From assembly GCF_022489025.1 (NCBI RefSeq), contig NZ_JAKVTG010000006.1, positions 1 through 64,000 of the forward strand: 64,000 nucleotides of DNA. Reading direction: 5' to 3'. The first letter of the stretch is position 1. Each line of letters begins with the position of its first letter. The position numbers and the translations under genes were made by a program. A model generated the notes under the pieces. That model was given only the letters and a program-made list of their open reading frames with translations, did no database searches and had not been told where the DNA came from. Positions 17,691 through 26,609 of the stretch are shown one piece after another. The stretch comes from Planococcus halocryophilus (lineage in GTDB: Bacteria; Bacillota; Bacilli; Bacillales_A; Planococcaceae).

Positions 17691-18689
17691 GCTGTGAGTA
17701 ACAAGGAAATCGAGTGTTTGTTCTAGTGTCTCTCTTGCGTCATCTGTATATAAATCGTATTGAAACTCATGCTTCAAGTTTTTCTGCGTGCCTTTAAAGA
17801 ATACAGAAGCAACTTGAACCTCGTAAGACTGTAAAACATCAACTAGTTCAGTAGATTGGGAAACGAAAGGATCCGCATCGCCAGCGGTTATGAAAACAGG
17901 CGGGAAGTCAGAGCTAATGTGTTGAACTGTAGAAAGTTCATCGATTTTCGCAAACGACTCAAAAGGTTCTGCACCCGTATAGGCTGTTAAGAAAAAATCG
18001 ATATTTGGAAAAGCTGTAGCTCTTAGTGTAGTCATGTTGTATATACCGCATAATAGTACCGCTCCTTGAAGCTGATTACTAGATATAGAGGGTTGAATAG
18101 CCATGGTTTTAGCGAGTTCCGCATTGGATACAAGAGCAGCAACTTGACTGGCGATCTGGGCACCAGCAGAATCCCCACCGATGAACACTCGCTCCATATC
18201 GCCGCCGTAGTTGCTAGCGTGAACGTTCATATAAGCAAGTGCCTCGTTTGCTTGAACAATAGGCCCCGGGTAAAGAGCTGCTGGAGCTAAAGAATAATCA
18301 ATATTCGCTACGACGTAGCCAGCATTTGCAAGTGACATGGCATAATCTTGTCGGCTCTCTTTTGACCCTCCTACATACCCGCCACCATGTATCCATAAAA
18401 TAACAGGCATTGAATCAACTGCGTCTTTAGGATAATAAATATCCAAGAGACTATTTGGAGAATCATGGTAAGACAAGTTCTTCACGACTGTGACTTGCTT
18501 CGTAATTTCATGGATATTGGGAGGAGAGCTAAAAGCAGCAGACCCTGATATGTGAATAGATGCTGAAACATCAGGAGGAGCGTTTGTCTCTTCGAAAACA
18601 ACCATCATACAGATTAAAGTTATAAAGAGCGTGGCAATCACCCATTTTTTTTGAGTTCCACGTTTACTGTTTGCTCTCACACTATCCAT
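17685..18689 (-). CDS. Alpha/beta hydrolase, HSL-type esterase/lipase, membrane anchored
   Basis: 334 residues. One N-terminal membrane segment (about 16-34) then an extracellular alpha/beta hydrolase domain. Oxyanion motif HGGGYVGG (about residues 104-111) and nucleophile elbow GGDSAGAQ (about 172-179) define the hormone-sensitive-lipase class; a likely acid is Asp in TAGDADPF and the likely base His in LKHEF, giving a complete triad. It should hydrolyse short-chain esters at the cell surface; substrate unknown. Single gene, convergent with the PH-domain gene. Confidence 0.85.
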   Translation of the reverse strand: MDSVRANSKRGTQKKWVIATLFITLICMMVVFEETNAPPDVSASIHISGSAAFSSPPNIHEITKQVTVVKNLSYHDSPNSLLDIYYPKDAVDSMPVILWIHGGGYVGGSKESRQDYAMSLANAGYVVANIDYSLAPAALYPGPIVQANEALAYMNVHASNYGGDMERVFIGGDSAGAQIASQVAALVSNAELAKTMAIQPSISSNQLQGAVLLCGIYNMTTLRATAFPNIDFFLTAYTGAEPFESFAKIDELSTVQHISSDFPPVFITAGDADPFVSQSTELVDVLQSYEVQVASVFFKGTQKNLKHEFQYDLYTDDARETLEQTLDFLVTHSK

Positions 18690-18721
18690 CCTTTAAAGTG
18701 GATTTTCACTTGTTGAAGTAT

Positions 18722-18746
18722 GTTGAATGCTTGTCCATTCGGGTAT
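18722..18746 (+). promoter_or_regulatory. Candidate sigma-B promoter of the S2P-like gene
   Basis: GTTGAA (18722-18727), 13-bp spacer, exact GGGTAT (18741-18746): 11 of 12 consensus positions. It lies about 208 bp before the start at 18954, so a leader of about 200 nt is implied. Confidence 0.55.
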
Positions 18747-18953
18747 AGGTTAAATTATGGAGATGTTAGGATAACTATCTCATTGATTCTGATTTCTCTT
18801 CATATTAGTTATGCTAACACGAATGCCACGAATGACCAACGGATTAAATTCGCTGAATTGAAATATATTTGTAATACCGAACGAGCAAGATTGCAACACA
18901 AAGGGGGTAAGTTAAGAGGTACTATTTTTTGCACTTTTGAAAGGAGTGAGCAA

Positions 18954-19691
18954 ATGTTTGGGATACCCGATTTAATAGCATTAGTAATATCTGCATTCAT
19001 TATTTTACCAGTAGTGGTCTTTCTGAGACAATCGGGCTATTTGTTGATGAGCATGATTTTAGGTGTGAAAAACCCGAGATTAACCGTCGGATCAGGTCCA
19101 AGAATTATCAAAATTGGCGTGTTTGATATACGGAAGTATTACCATCTATATAGCTGGTTTTCATACGATTCGCTAAAACGGCAAGGAAAGCTTGCTTACA
19201 TCGCACTTTACGCAAGCCCGATTTTATTAAATACAGTGGTGGCTATTACCTTAAACGCTATGGTGGCCAACGGCATGTTTGAAGAACGCGCAACTTTTTT
19301 CAATCGGTTTGTTTTTTATGCATTTTACTTTGTCTTATTTGATGTAATTCCCATGAAGACCGCTAACGGAATGCCGAATAACGGATTGATTATTTATGAA
19401 ATGCTTCGTTATGGCAAAAGAACGGACTTTAACAACGAACCTTTTCTTCCCTCTACATCAGAAGTGGAAGAGCAATATGCCGAAGATGTAGAGAAAATGG
19501 AAGAGCTTAAAGAACATCAGAAAGAGCAAGTAGAACAAGAACGAAAAAACGACAATATCTCTAGGGCTGAAGAAAAAGACCAGAAAGAAGAGATTGAAGA
19601 AGACAAACAAGAAAGTAAGGAAAACTTGGAAGAAATAAAAGACCAAAGGCAAGACCAATTAGAAGAATACGAAGACAATATTCCAAAATAG
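18954..19691 (+). CDS. Site-2-protease-like membrane protein lacking the HExxH zinc motif
   Basis: 245 residues. N-terminal membrane helices and loops keep the layout of an M50 peptidase: the position of HExxH reads RQSGY within VVFLRQSGYLLMSMILGVK, followed by VGSGPRIIKIG, like the FGIGFGP loop; then ASPILLN (AGPxxN position) and FDVIPMKTANGMPNNG (NxxPxxxLDG position). All zinc ligands are lost, so it is a pseudoprotease. After about residue 165 comes a Glu/Lys/Gln-rich coiled-coil tail. Start 18954 follows GAAAGGAGTGAG; an in-frame extension to 18720 overlaps the promoter. Role unknown; perhaps a membrane scaffold. Confidence 0.7.
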   Translation: MFGIPDLIALVISAFIILPVVVFLRQSGYLLMSMILGVKNPRLTVGSGPRIIKIGVFDIRKYYHLYSWFSYDSLKRQGKLAYIALYASPILLNTVVAITLNAMVANGMFEERATFFNRFVFYAFYFVLFDVIPMKTANGMPNNGLIIYEMLRYGKRTDFNNEPFLPSTSEVEEQYAEDVEKMEELKEHQKEQVEQERKNDNISRAEEKDQKEEIEEDKQESKENLEEIKDQRQDQLEEYEDNIPK

Positions 19692-19798
19692 AAGAGTGGT
19701 AAGTAGACACAGAGTTAGAGAACTAGTAAATGTTTTGGTTCGAGATAGTAGAATGGTAAGGTTAGATATAGATTTATCGACAAAAGGAGTGCTCCAAA

Positions 19799-20740
19799 AT
19801 GACAAAGAAATCAATGGGAATTCACCACATCACGGCAATTGTTGCGGATCCTCAAGAAAATGTAGACTTTTATGCCGGTGTGCTGGGGTTACGTCTAGTA
19901 AAGAAAACCGTTAATTTTGATGATCCAGAAACGTACCACTTGTATTTTGGTGACGAAACAGCAAAACCAGGAACGATTATAACGTTTTTTCCTTGGGGCA
20001 ATGCATACAAAGGAAAAATTGGTGATGGTCAAGTTGGCGTCACTACTTATGCGGTTCCCGTTGGTGCTTTAGCATTCTGGGAAAAGAGACTGGAAAAATT
20101 CAACGTACCTTTTTCAAAAGAAACGCGTTTTAAAGAACAATATTTAGCATTTGATGACCCACATGGACTTCATTTGGAATTAGTTGAAAGGCAAGAGGGA
20201 GAGCCAAATAGTTGGGAAACTCAAGGAGTAGCAAAAGGTGTTGCGATTAAAGGATTTGGTGGCGCAACATTGTACACAGCTAACGCAGAAAAAACGGCTG
20301 AGTTATTAGAAACGGTTATGGGGCTAGAAAAAATTGAGGAAGAAGATGGCTTACTGCGTTTCCGGGCAGCAAGTGAAATCGGAAATATGATTGATGTGAA
20401 ATTATCTCCTGTTGGTGTAGGGCAGATGGGGGTCGGAACGGTTCATCATATCGCTTGGCGCGCACAAGACGATGCCGATCAACTGGATTGGAAAGAGCGA
20501 GTAGAAGCATACGGATTGGGCGTGACACCGGTTCAAGATCGCCAGTATTTTAACGCGATTTATTTCCGTGAATATGGAGATATCTTATTTGAAATTGCGA
20601 CAGATCCACCGGGATTTGCGATAGATGAATCACAAGAGTCTCTAGGAGAAGCTTTAATGTTGCCGGAACAGTATGAACAACATCGAAAAAATATTCAACG
20701 TGTATTGCCACCCATTCAAGTACGGAATTTGGATCAATAA
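19799..20740 (+). CDS. Ring-cleaving dioxygenase / glyoxalase family (MhqO/MhqE-like)
   Basis: 313 residues, two vicinal-oxygen-chelate modules. MGIHHITAIVADPQENVDFY (residues 6-25) is the first-domain signature; the second domain has VGTVHHIAWRAQDDADQ (about 208-224) and DILFEIATDPPGF. Candidate metal ligands are His in GIHHIT, His in VHHIAW and Glu in FEIATDP. In Bacillus these thiol-dependent extradiol dioxygenases detoxify quinones and hydroquinones. AAAAGGAGTG precedes the ATG. Single gene with bidirectional terminator; no adjacent MarR-type regulator is seen, unlike typical mhq loci. Confidence 0.87.
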   Translation: MTKKSMGIHHITAIVADPQENVDFYAGVLGLRLVKKTVNFDDPETYHLYFGDETAKPGTIITFFPWGNAYKGKIGDGQVGVTTYAVPVGALAFWEKRLEKFNVPFSKETRFKEQYLAFDDPHGLHLELVERQEGEPNSWETQGVAKGVAIKGFGGATLYTANAEKTAELLETVMGLEKIEEEDGLLRFRAASEIGNMIDVKLSPVGVGQMGVGTVHHIAWRAQDDADQLDWKERVEAYGLGVTPVQDRQYFNAIYFREYGDILFEIATDPPGFAIDESQESLGEALMLPEQYEQHRKNIQRVLPPIQVRNLDQ

Positions 20741-20741
20741 A

Positions 20742-20780
20742 AAAGAAGCACCTCTAATTTTTACTTAGAGGTGCTTCTTT
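20742..20780. terminator. Bidirectional terminator
   Basis: AAAGAAGCACCTCTA / TAGAGGTGCTTCTTT 15-bp stem with a 9-nt loop between convergent genes. Confidence 0.85.
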
Positions 20781-20784
20781 ATGG

Positions 20785-21693
20785 TTATTTCGAAATCATG
20801 CTTCTTAACATCAAGTTGATGTTTTGAGGTCTTTCAGCAAGTCTTCTCATATAATATGCATACCAGTCTTGTCCAAAAGGAACGTAGGTTGTAAAAGCAT
20901 AGCCTTCTTTTGCCAAGTCTTTTTGCATTTCAGAACGAAAACCATATAACATCTGAAATTCAAAGCGATTTAGAGGGATATTTTCTTCTTTTACGAATGC
21001 TTTTACTTTTTCAATAATATGGTGATCATGTGTGGCAATCGAAGTAAATCCAGGAGATTGGAGATGAATCTTAATGAGCTTTAAATAATTTTCATCGACT
21101 TCGTGCTTTTCCTGAAACGAAACTTCTGCACTTTCTTTATAAGCCCCTTTTACTAGGCGGAGTCGAACGTTTTTTAAGGTTTCCAAATCTTTTTCAGATC
21201 GATACAAATAGGCTTGGATAACTGTACCGACATTTTCATACTCTGCACGCAAAGCTTCAAGTATATCGAGTGTTTGTTGTAAGTGATCATAATCTTCCAT
21301 ATCTAAGTTGATGAAGATGTCATAGCGAGAAGCTTCTGCTACTACTTCTTGAATATTTTTTAAGCAAAAATCAAAATCCACATCCAAACCAATCTGAGTC
21401 AGTTTGACAGACATATGCGCATTGACACCATAAATTTGAATAGATTCAAGTGTCTTTACTATAGCCTCTTTGGCTTTTGTGGCTTCTTCTTTTGTGTGAA
21501 CAAATTCACCAAGACTATCGATTGTTGCACTAATTCCATTGGCGTTTAGTTCCTTTACCGACTGCATCATGCTGGCGATGTCAGTTCCGGCGACGACTTT
21601 TCCAGCCCCTAATTTCAGGCCCCATTTTTTTGCTGCACTATTTAGTGGTTGGTTTTTGGACAATGCAATAAAGAAGTTTTTTGTTACACCCAC
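20785..21693 (-). CDS. Proline dehydrogenase
   Basis: 302 residues, the monofunctional PutB/FadM form. It oxidises proline to pyrroline-5-carboxylate using FAD. Motifs: NLDMEDYDHLQQTLDIL (about 127-143), RLVKGAYKES (about 179-188), ATHDHHIIEKV (about 218-228), and the C-terminal substrate signature YYMRRLAERPQNI (about 282-294) containing the paired Arg that bind proline carboxylate. The partner P5C dehydrogenase is not in this window. TATAGGGGGAATT precedes the ATG. Confidence 0.92.
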   Translation of the reverse strand: MGVTKNFFIALSKNQPLNSAAKKWGLKLGAGKVVAGTDIASMMQSVKELNANGISATIDSLGEFVHTKEEATKAKEAIVKTLESIQIYGVNAHMSVKLTQIGLDVDFDFCLKNIQEVVAEASRYDIFINLDMEDYDHLQQTLDILEALRAEYENVGTVIQAYLYRSEKDLETLKNVRLRLVKGAYKESAEVSFQEKHEVDENYLKLIKIHLQSPGFTSIATHDHHIIEKVKAFVKEENIPLNRFEFQMLYGFRSEMQKDLAKEGYAFTTYVPFGQDWYAYYMRRLAERPQNINLMLRSMISK

Positions 21694-21989
21694 TTTTAAT
21701 TCCCCCTATACTGTTAAATCACTTTTATGATCAGGTAAGCTTGCATACAGGAATGTCCTGTTAAATAAGAGATAGTCTATATACCAAGGGAGTTCATGTA
21801 TTATCCTTTGTTAACTCAGAGCATATCACATATTTACTGAAAACTAAAAATCTGAGTAAATAGAGGATGTTACAAGAGACATGTGTTCATCAATTTAAGA
21901 TTACTGGGAAAATATGAAATTAGAAAATATAAAGATGCAAAAAAGTGTAGAATAGAACAAGTGATTGAAGATAAGGGAGGGGGGGTAAA
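21694..21989. other. Intergenic region with a short inverted repeat
   Basis: 296 bp between divergent genes. ACAGGA-ATG-TCCTGT (21747-21761) is a perfect inverted repeat 54 bp before the proline dehydrogenase start and may be an operator; no other feature recognised. Confidence 0.35.
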
Positions 21990-23399
21990 ATGAATCGAAA
22001 AGCTGCCATAGGCTTTATATTGTCAGTTACAGGCTACGGTTTGGTGCATTTTATCACCTATTTTTATGAAAATGCATTATTAACTTTAATGCTTTCAATG
22101 TTGGGTGTGGTGCTGCTGATTTTCACTGCAATTCTACTGCCTTTTAAGAAGTTTCAATTACAAATGTGGTTAGTGATTATGGCTATAGCTGTGTTATTTT
22201 TCACGAGCGATTCGGTTAGTGGTGACTTAATTAGAGGGTTGCAACAAATGAGAAATCTCGTTGGCTTGTTATTAGTTGTGCCTATGATTAGCTGGGTTTT
22301 AAAAGAGGAGCCTTATATAGAAGAAATTATGAGTTACGCTCACAATTTTTTAAATCAAAGCCAGAAATTTTATTTTGGTCTTATGGCCATGACTCAAGTT
22401 ATTACTCATTTCTTACTATTTGGTGTCGTGCCGATGATGTATCATTTTATCGATACATTTTTAAAAGATCACAAAGGAGAAGCATGGGAAAATTTTAAAG
22501 GAACTGCAATTCTCCGTGCTTTTGGACTTTCTACATTATGGGTAATTAGTATACCGAGTTTCATCTTTGCAGTAGAGGCTTTGGATGCGACACTTTGGAA
22601 GTCCATGGTGCTTGGGTTTACTTTTGCGCTAGCGGGAACAATTTTATCAGTGATCTTTTCTTATTATCAAGAAAAGAAATACGGAGTGGACTTTTCAAGT
22701 ATCTTGGGAGAAGAAATCGAAAAAGCTATGAAAAATTCAAGGAATCAAGGAAAGTGGAATAAGGATGTAGCAGAATTTGCCTTTCTGTTTATCTCTTTGT
22801 TCGGCACCATCTTCTTTATTCATGAGATTACTGGACTCGAGTTTTTGCTGACCATCCCGTTAGTCATACTTGTATGGACCTTTCTTTATTTTCTTATTAA
22901 AAGAAGAATGCCGAGTTTTGTTGGTGAAAGCCAGTATTATTTTTCAAAAGGAATCGCAAAACAAGCTCAACAATACAGCATTTTAGTCGCTGCAGGCTTA
23001 CTGATTTATATTTTAAATCAATCGAATGTTGGGACGTATGTTATTAATGGCATGAACTTTTTGACTGGGATAATTCCTTTGCTAAATATATTGTTTCTAT
23101 TACCGTTTATTGTGATTTTACTTGGTTTTATTGGGTTAGGTCCGTTACCAGTTATCGTATTAGTAACAGGTATACTAGAAGCTATTCCGTTTCCATATCC
23201 GCCGGAACTGGTCGTGTTAGCTGTTACGTCAGGAAGTGTTATTTCCATTATTTTATCGCCTTTTGTCATGCCAGTGATTATATTAAGTAGTGTCAACGGA
23301 TTAAGCGGTGTCCGTAACGGCCTCCAATTCAATTTAAAATTTGCCATCGCCTTTTATGTGATGGTCCAATTATTTATTCAAACCGTCATTCATTTATAG
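21990..23399 (+). CDS. Polytopic membrane protein, ion-transporter-superfamily-like
   Basis: 469 residues with about 11-12 hydrophobic segments. Two halves seem related in layout: LRAFGLSTLWVISIPSFIF (about 170-188) and the C-terminal PFVMPVIILSSVNG block resemble the re-entrant hairpin regions of Ion Transporter superfamily carriers (DctM, CitM and similar), but the family is not certain. A cytoplasmic loop (about 225-258) is rich in charged residues. Likely a transporter of unknown substrate. A very strong AAGGGAGGGGGGG sits just before the ATG. Single gene with terminator. Confidence 0.6.
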   Translation: MNRKAAIGFILSVTGYGLVHFITYFYENALLTLMLSMLGVVLLIFTAILLPFKKFQLQMWLVIMAIAVLFFTSDSVSGDLIRGLQQMRNLVGLLLVVPMISWVLKEEPYIEEIMSYAHNFLNQSQKFYFGLMAMTQVITHFLLFGVVPMMYHFIDTFLKDHKGEAWENFKGTAILRAFGLSTLWVISIPSFIFAVEALDATLWKSMVLGFTFALAGTILSVIFSYYQEKKYGVDFSSILGEEIEKAMKNSRNQGKWNKDVAEFAFLFISLFGTIFFIHEITGLEFLLTIPLVILVWTFLYFLIKRRMPSFVGESQYYFSKGIAKQAQQYSILVAAGLLIYILNQSNVGTYVINGMNFLTGIIPLLNILFLLPFIVILLGFIGLGPLPVIVLVTGILEAIPFPYPPELVVLAVTSGSVISIILSPFVMPVIILSSVNGLSGVRNGLQFNLKFAIAFYVMVQLFIQTVIHL

Positions 23400-23407
23400 T
23401 GAAATTC

Positions 23408-23455
23408 AAAATGTACGTAAAAGTCTTTCCAAGCTTTTACGTGCATTTTAAAAGT
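23408..23455 (+). terminator. Terminator of the polytopic membrane protein gene
   Basis: AAAATGTACGTAAAAG / CTTTTACGTGCATTTT 16-bp stem (one mismatch) with a 10-nt loop. Confidence 0.7.
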
Positions 23456-23564
23456 TCAAAAGAAGAGACATTGAAAGCCAGCAAACCATAGCGTATAATT
23501 CGAAATAACTGAATATTAAAACGAATAATATATAAGGGGTAAAAGTAGAGGCGAAGTCCTAACC

Positions 23565-23596
23565 GATAAAAACCGCCACGTCTAAGTGGCGGTTTC
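23565..23596 (-). terminator. Terminator of aroK
   Basis: AAACCGCCAC / GTGGCGGTTT stem with a short loop, T-rich on the minus strand after the stem. Confidence 0.7.
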
Positions 23597-23600
23597 CTTT

Positions 23601-24161
23601 TTATTTTGGTTGAGGCGCATGAATCTCCCAAGATAATTTTAACGCATCTGCCAAATAATCTGCAGCTTCTTCAGCTTTAAAGTTATCGATTTGAAATTTA
23701 GAATGATTTAGCGAGTAACTATTTTGTCGTTCGAGAAATAGCGATTTGATATCTTCAAGAGAGCGTCCTTTTAAAAGAGGGCGGTTATCAGTAAGAATGT
23801 GGATTCGATCTTTCCAAGATTCCCATGAAATATCGAGAAACAAGACGATGCAATTGGTCATGCAGATGTCTTGAATTTCTTTCTGCAAAAAGGCACCGCC
23901 TCCAACAGAAATGATATTGAGCGGCTGCTTACTGTATTTTTCAATCAATTCCTTTTCTTTGGCACGAAACACCTGTTCACCATATTGCTCGAATATTTGT
24001 GGAATTGGCATGGCAAACGCTTTCTCGATTTCAGCATCGATATCTATAAAATTGCGATATAGTTTTTGGGCTAGTAACTTTCCGACAGTAGTTTTTCCAA
24101 CCCCCATAAAACCGATACACACAATACTTTTTTCGCGGATAGATAAACCGAAGTTTCTCAT
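23601..24161 (-). CDS. aroK: Shikimate kinase
   Basis: 186 residues. It phosphorylates shikimate at the 3-position in chorismate synthesis. P-loop GFMGVGKTT (about 17-25), shikimate-binding DIDAEIE (about 40-46), FRAKEKELI (Arg contact), SVGGGAF (about 85-91) and the lid DNRPLL (about 125-130) are intact. The ATG at 24161 is preferred over a TTG at 24167 because AAGAAGG is then 6-9 nt upstream. It is alone here, not with other aro genes. A C-terminal tail of about 15 residues is a little longer than usual. Confidence 0.92.
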   Translation of the reverse strand: MRNFGLSIREKSIVCIGFMGVGKTTVGKLLAQKLYRNFIDIDAEIEKAFAMPIPQIFEQYGEQVFRAKEKELIEKYSKQPLNIISVGGGAFLQKEIQDICMTNCIVLFLDISWESWKDRIHILTDNRPLLKGRSLEDIKSLFLERQNSYSLNHSKFQIDNFKAEEAADYLADALKLSWEIHAPQPK

Positions 24162-24348
24162 GGACAACCTTCTTTCTCTTTGGAGTGATTAGTCGGGTTC
24201 ATAGCCTACTTTACCTTATCTGTATCAAAAATTCATCGGGTTAGTTGAATATATAAGTTTTATCGCTAAAGTCATATTCAAATGTTTTAAAAGAATGGTC
24301 TTAAACTGGTGTTAAGTAGAAAAATTATTTAGTCGAGGAGGTAGTTTG

Positions 24349-25389
24349 ATGGCAACAAGTTATATATTGACAGGATCGTATGCATCCGAAAGCGAGCCAG
24401 GTATTAAACTTTGGGAATTTGAAAAGAGCAACGGGAAGTTAATCGAGTTAACAAATATTGTAGGCATTGAACGTCCTTCGTTTCTCGCTGTTCATCCAAA
24501 TGGTACGAGTTTTGTTGCGACAAGTGAAGTGGGGAATGGTGAGCTTGTTAGTTATTGGATTCATCCAACTACCAAAAAAATGATGGAAATCAATCGGCAA
24601 TCTTCGAATGGCGACCACCCAGCCCATGTTACCATCGATGAAACGGGAAATTGGCTATTGTCCGTTACTTATTCAGGAGCAACTATTAATGTTCATCCTC
24701 TCTTAGCAGATGGAGCAATTGGAGAGTTGGCGTTTTCGATAAAGCACGAAGGGTCTGGGCCAAATAAGGAAAGACAAGATGCGGCTCATCCACATTCAAT
24801 TATCCAGGTTCCAGGAAAAAATCTATTTCTGGTATCCGATTTGGGAACAGATACCATCACCACCTATAAATTAGATGCTGATAAAGGGGAGTTGACGCTT
24901 CGATATACAGTACAAACAGAAGCAGGTGCAGGACCGCGTCATTTAAGTTTTCACCCTACAATGCCTTTTGTCTATTCGGTAAATGAGCTAAATTCTACAT
25001 TAATGGTCTATAAAATTAGTCGTGAAGGACAATTGGAATTTATTCAATTATTGCCGTTAGTACCAGATAGCTATGAAGGGGAAAATACGAGTGCAGAAAT
25101 CGCAGTATCGAGCGATGGTAGTTTTGTTTATGCATCAAATCGGGGACACGACAGTATTGCTTCTTTCGTCGTTCAAGCTAATGGGACTTTAGAAAATTTA
25201 GGATTAGCTGGATCTGGTGGAGAAGGGCCGAGACATTTTGGTGTTATGCCAGAAAACGATTGGCTAATTGTAGCGAATGAAAATTCACATACGCTAACGG
25301 TTTTAAAGATGGGGCAGACGGGCACACCTTGCACAGTTGAAAATATTATCCAAACGACAGCTCCCGTTTGTGTCAAAGTAATTAAATAA
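24349..25389 (+). CDS. pgl: Lactonase family protein, 6-phosphogluconolactonase type
   Basis: 346 residues, seven-bladed beta-propeller lactonase (YkgB/Pgl group). It hydrolyses 6-phosphogluconolactone in the oxidative pentose phosphate pathway. Repeated blade motifs are visible: PSFLAVHPNG, PAHVTIDETG, PRHLSFHPTMPFVYSVNE (about 200-217), FVYASNRGHDSIASF (about 260-274) and GPRHFGVMPENDWLIVANENS (near 290-310). GAGGAGGT is 6 nt before the ATG at 24349. It is monocistronic; zwf and gnd are not nearby. Confidence 0.85.
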   Translation: MATSYILTGSYASESEPGIKLWEFEKSNGKLIELTNIVGIERPSFLAVHPNGTSFVATSEVGNGELVSYWIHPTTKKMMEINRQSSNGDHPAHVTIDETGNWLLSVTYSGATINVHPLLADGAIGELAFSIKHEGSGPNKERQDAAHPHSIIQVPGKNLFLVSDLGTDTITTYKLDADKGELTLRYTVQTEAGAGPRHLSFHPTMPFVYSVNELNSTLMVYKISREGQLEFIQLLPLVPDSYEGENTSAEIAVSSDGSFVYASNRGHDSIASFVVQANGTLENLGLAGSGGEGPRHFGVMPENDWLIVANENSHTLTVLKMGQTGTPCTVENIIQTTAPVCVKVIK

Positions 25390-25403
25390 AGGGCTCATAA
25401 GAC

Positions 25404-25459
25404 AAAAGAAACACCTAAAATCGAAGGTCTAAAACCTGGCGAATTTAGGTGTTTCTTTT
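25404..25459. terminator. Bidirectional terminator
   Basis: AAAAGAAACACCTAAA / TTTAGGTGTTTCTTTT stem with a longer loop, between pgl and the convergent SCO1 unit. Confidence 0.75.
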
Positions 25460-25788
25460 TACCAATCCTTAGATTCCTTTTCAATAATGCCGAGCTCTTT
25501 CATAAGGCGCGTAAATCCACTATCGCGATTTCCTGCAAAAGCGATTTCAGTGCAAGTGGAATGAGGAGGGTAATTAAGCTCTTGAGCCTTTTCTAACGTG
25601 GCTTCTTCTAAAAAATTTGTAGCGTCAGCCTCTTCAAAACAAGAAGGTGCGATATACGTTCTGTACGTATGCTCAAGTATTACACGACTTTCCGGTGCTG
25701 GTTCATTTTCTCTTGGCAAAAAGAATAAGAGCAACAACACTGATATAGCTAATAGAAGAGCACTCATCCAAATTTCTTTTTTTTTCAT
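25459..25788 (-). CDS. Small membrane-anchored protein with two cysteines
   Basis: 109 residues. One N-terminal membrane segment (about 7-25) and an extracytoplasmic domain containing two cysteines (IAPSCFEEAD and HSTCTEIA), which could form a disulfide. It starts 4 bp after the SCO1-like gene ends, so it is co-transcribed and may act in the same copper or thiol-redox process on the outer membrane face (inference from position). No known domain recognised. Confidence 0.65.
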   Translation of the reverse strand: MKKKEIWMSALLLAISVLLLLFFLPRENEPAPESRVILEHTYRTYIAPSCFEEADATNFLEEATLEKAQELNYPPHSTCTEIAFAGNRDSGFTRLMKELGIIEKESKDW

Positions 25789-25792
25789 AAAG

Positions 25793-26395
25793 TTAGTCCT
25801 CCGTCAGTAAAATTTCCGCATCCGCCAAAATTTCTTCTACTGGTGGATTTAATCCTTCATAAGATTTCATAATCACACCTTCTTGGTTGACCAAGTAGAA
25901 ATAAGTGCCATGAATCACTTGATCATCGTTTTCAGGCTTTCTAGCTAGAGTTTGGAAATTATCCATCGCAAAATCATCAATTTCTTGTGGCGTGTAACCT
26001 GTCAGTAAGTTCCAAGTCGACAAATCTGCACCGTAATTCTCGGCATAGGATTTTAAAACTTCAGGTTGGTCAAACAAAGGGTCAACACTAAACGAAACAA
26101 TTTGAACATCCAGTTCTTGTTCTTTTAACTGTTCTTGCAATCCGGTCATATTGGCCATCATCGGCAAGCAAACAGTTGTGCAATTAGTAAAGACAAAATC
26201 GGCAAGCCATACTTTGCCTTCTAGGTCGGCTAACCCAAATTCTTTGTTATTTTGGTTAGTAAATGTAAAATCCTCAATTTGCCATTCAAGCGAATCTTCA
26301 ATACTTGGGCTACATGCACTCAAAAAAATGCTGAACAATACAGCTAATAATAGATTTTTATATTTATGCAAAAACGTCAACCTCTCTTTCGACAA
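25793..26395 (-). CDS. SCO1/SenC family copper chaperone lipoprotein (YpmQ-like)
   Basis: 200 residues. A lipoprotein signal ends LSAC at about residue 28. The thioredoxin-like SCO domain contains the copper-binding TNCTTVC motif (CxxxC, about residues 71-77) and a ligand histidine in QVIHGTYFY (about 160-168). It delivers copper to the CuA site of cytochrome c oxidase on the outer face of the membrane. First gene of a two-gene unit with the small two-cysteine protein; no cytochrome oxidase genes are in the window. Confidence 0.9.
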   Translation of the reverse strand: MSKERLTFLHKYKNLLLAVLFSIFLSACSPSIEDSLEWQIEDFTFTNQNNKEFGLADLEGKVWLADFVFTNCTTVCLPMMANMTGLQEQLKEQELDVQIVSFSVDPLFDQPEVLKSYAENYGADLSTWNLLTGYTPQEIDDFAMDNFQTLARKPENDDQVIHGTYFYLVNQEGVIMKSYEGLNPPVEEILADAEILLTED

Positions 26396-26609
26396 ACGGT
26401 TATCTTCCTAAGCGTAGTGGATATTCTCTTTTCAAACAAGAGCATAAGTAGAAAGAAATGTGTAGACATTTCGAACAGAAAGGCTTTTGTATTTTTTGAA
26501 TTTAACTAAATTTTTGAATAATCAAGTATTTTAACAAGGAATTTACATATCTTATGTAGAATTAAAAGAGACACGGCAACGGAACCGTTAAAATTCTGGA
26601 GGTGTGAAA

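Noticed and set aside
18720-18953. N-terminal extension of the S2P-like protein to an upstream ATG
   Set aside because: It overlaps the sigma-B-like promoter, has no ribosome site and its composition is not coding-like; the ATG at 18954 has GAAAGGAG.
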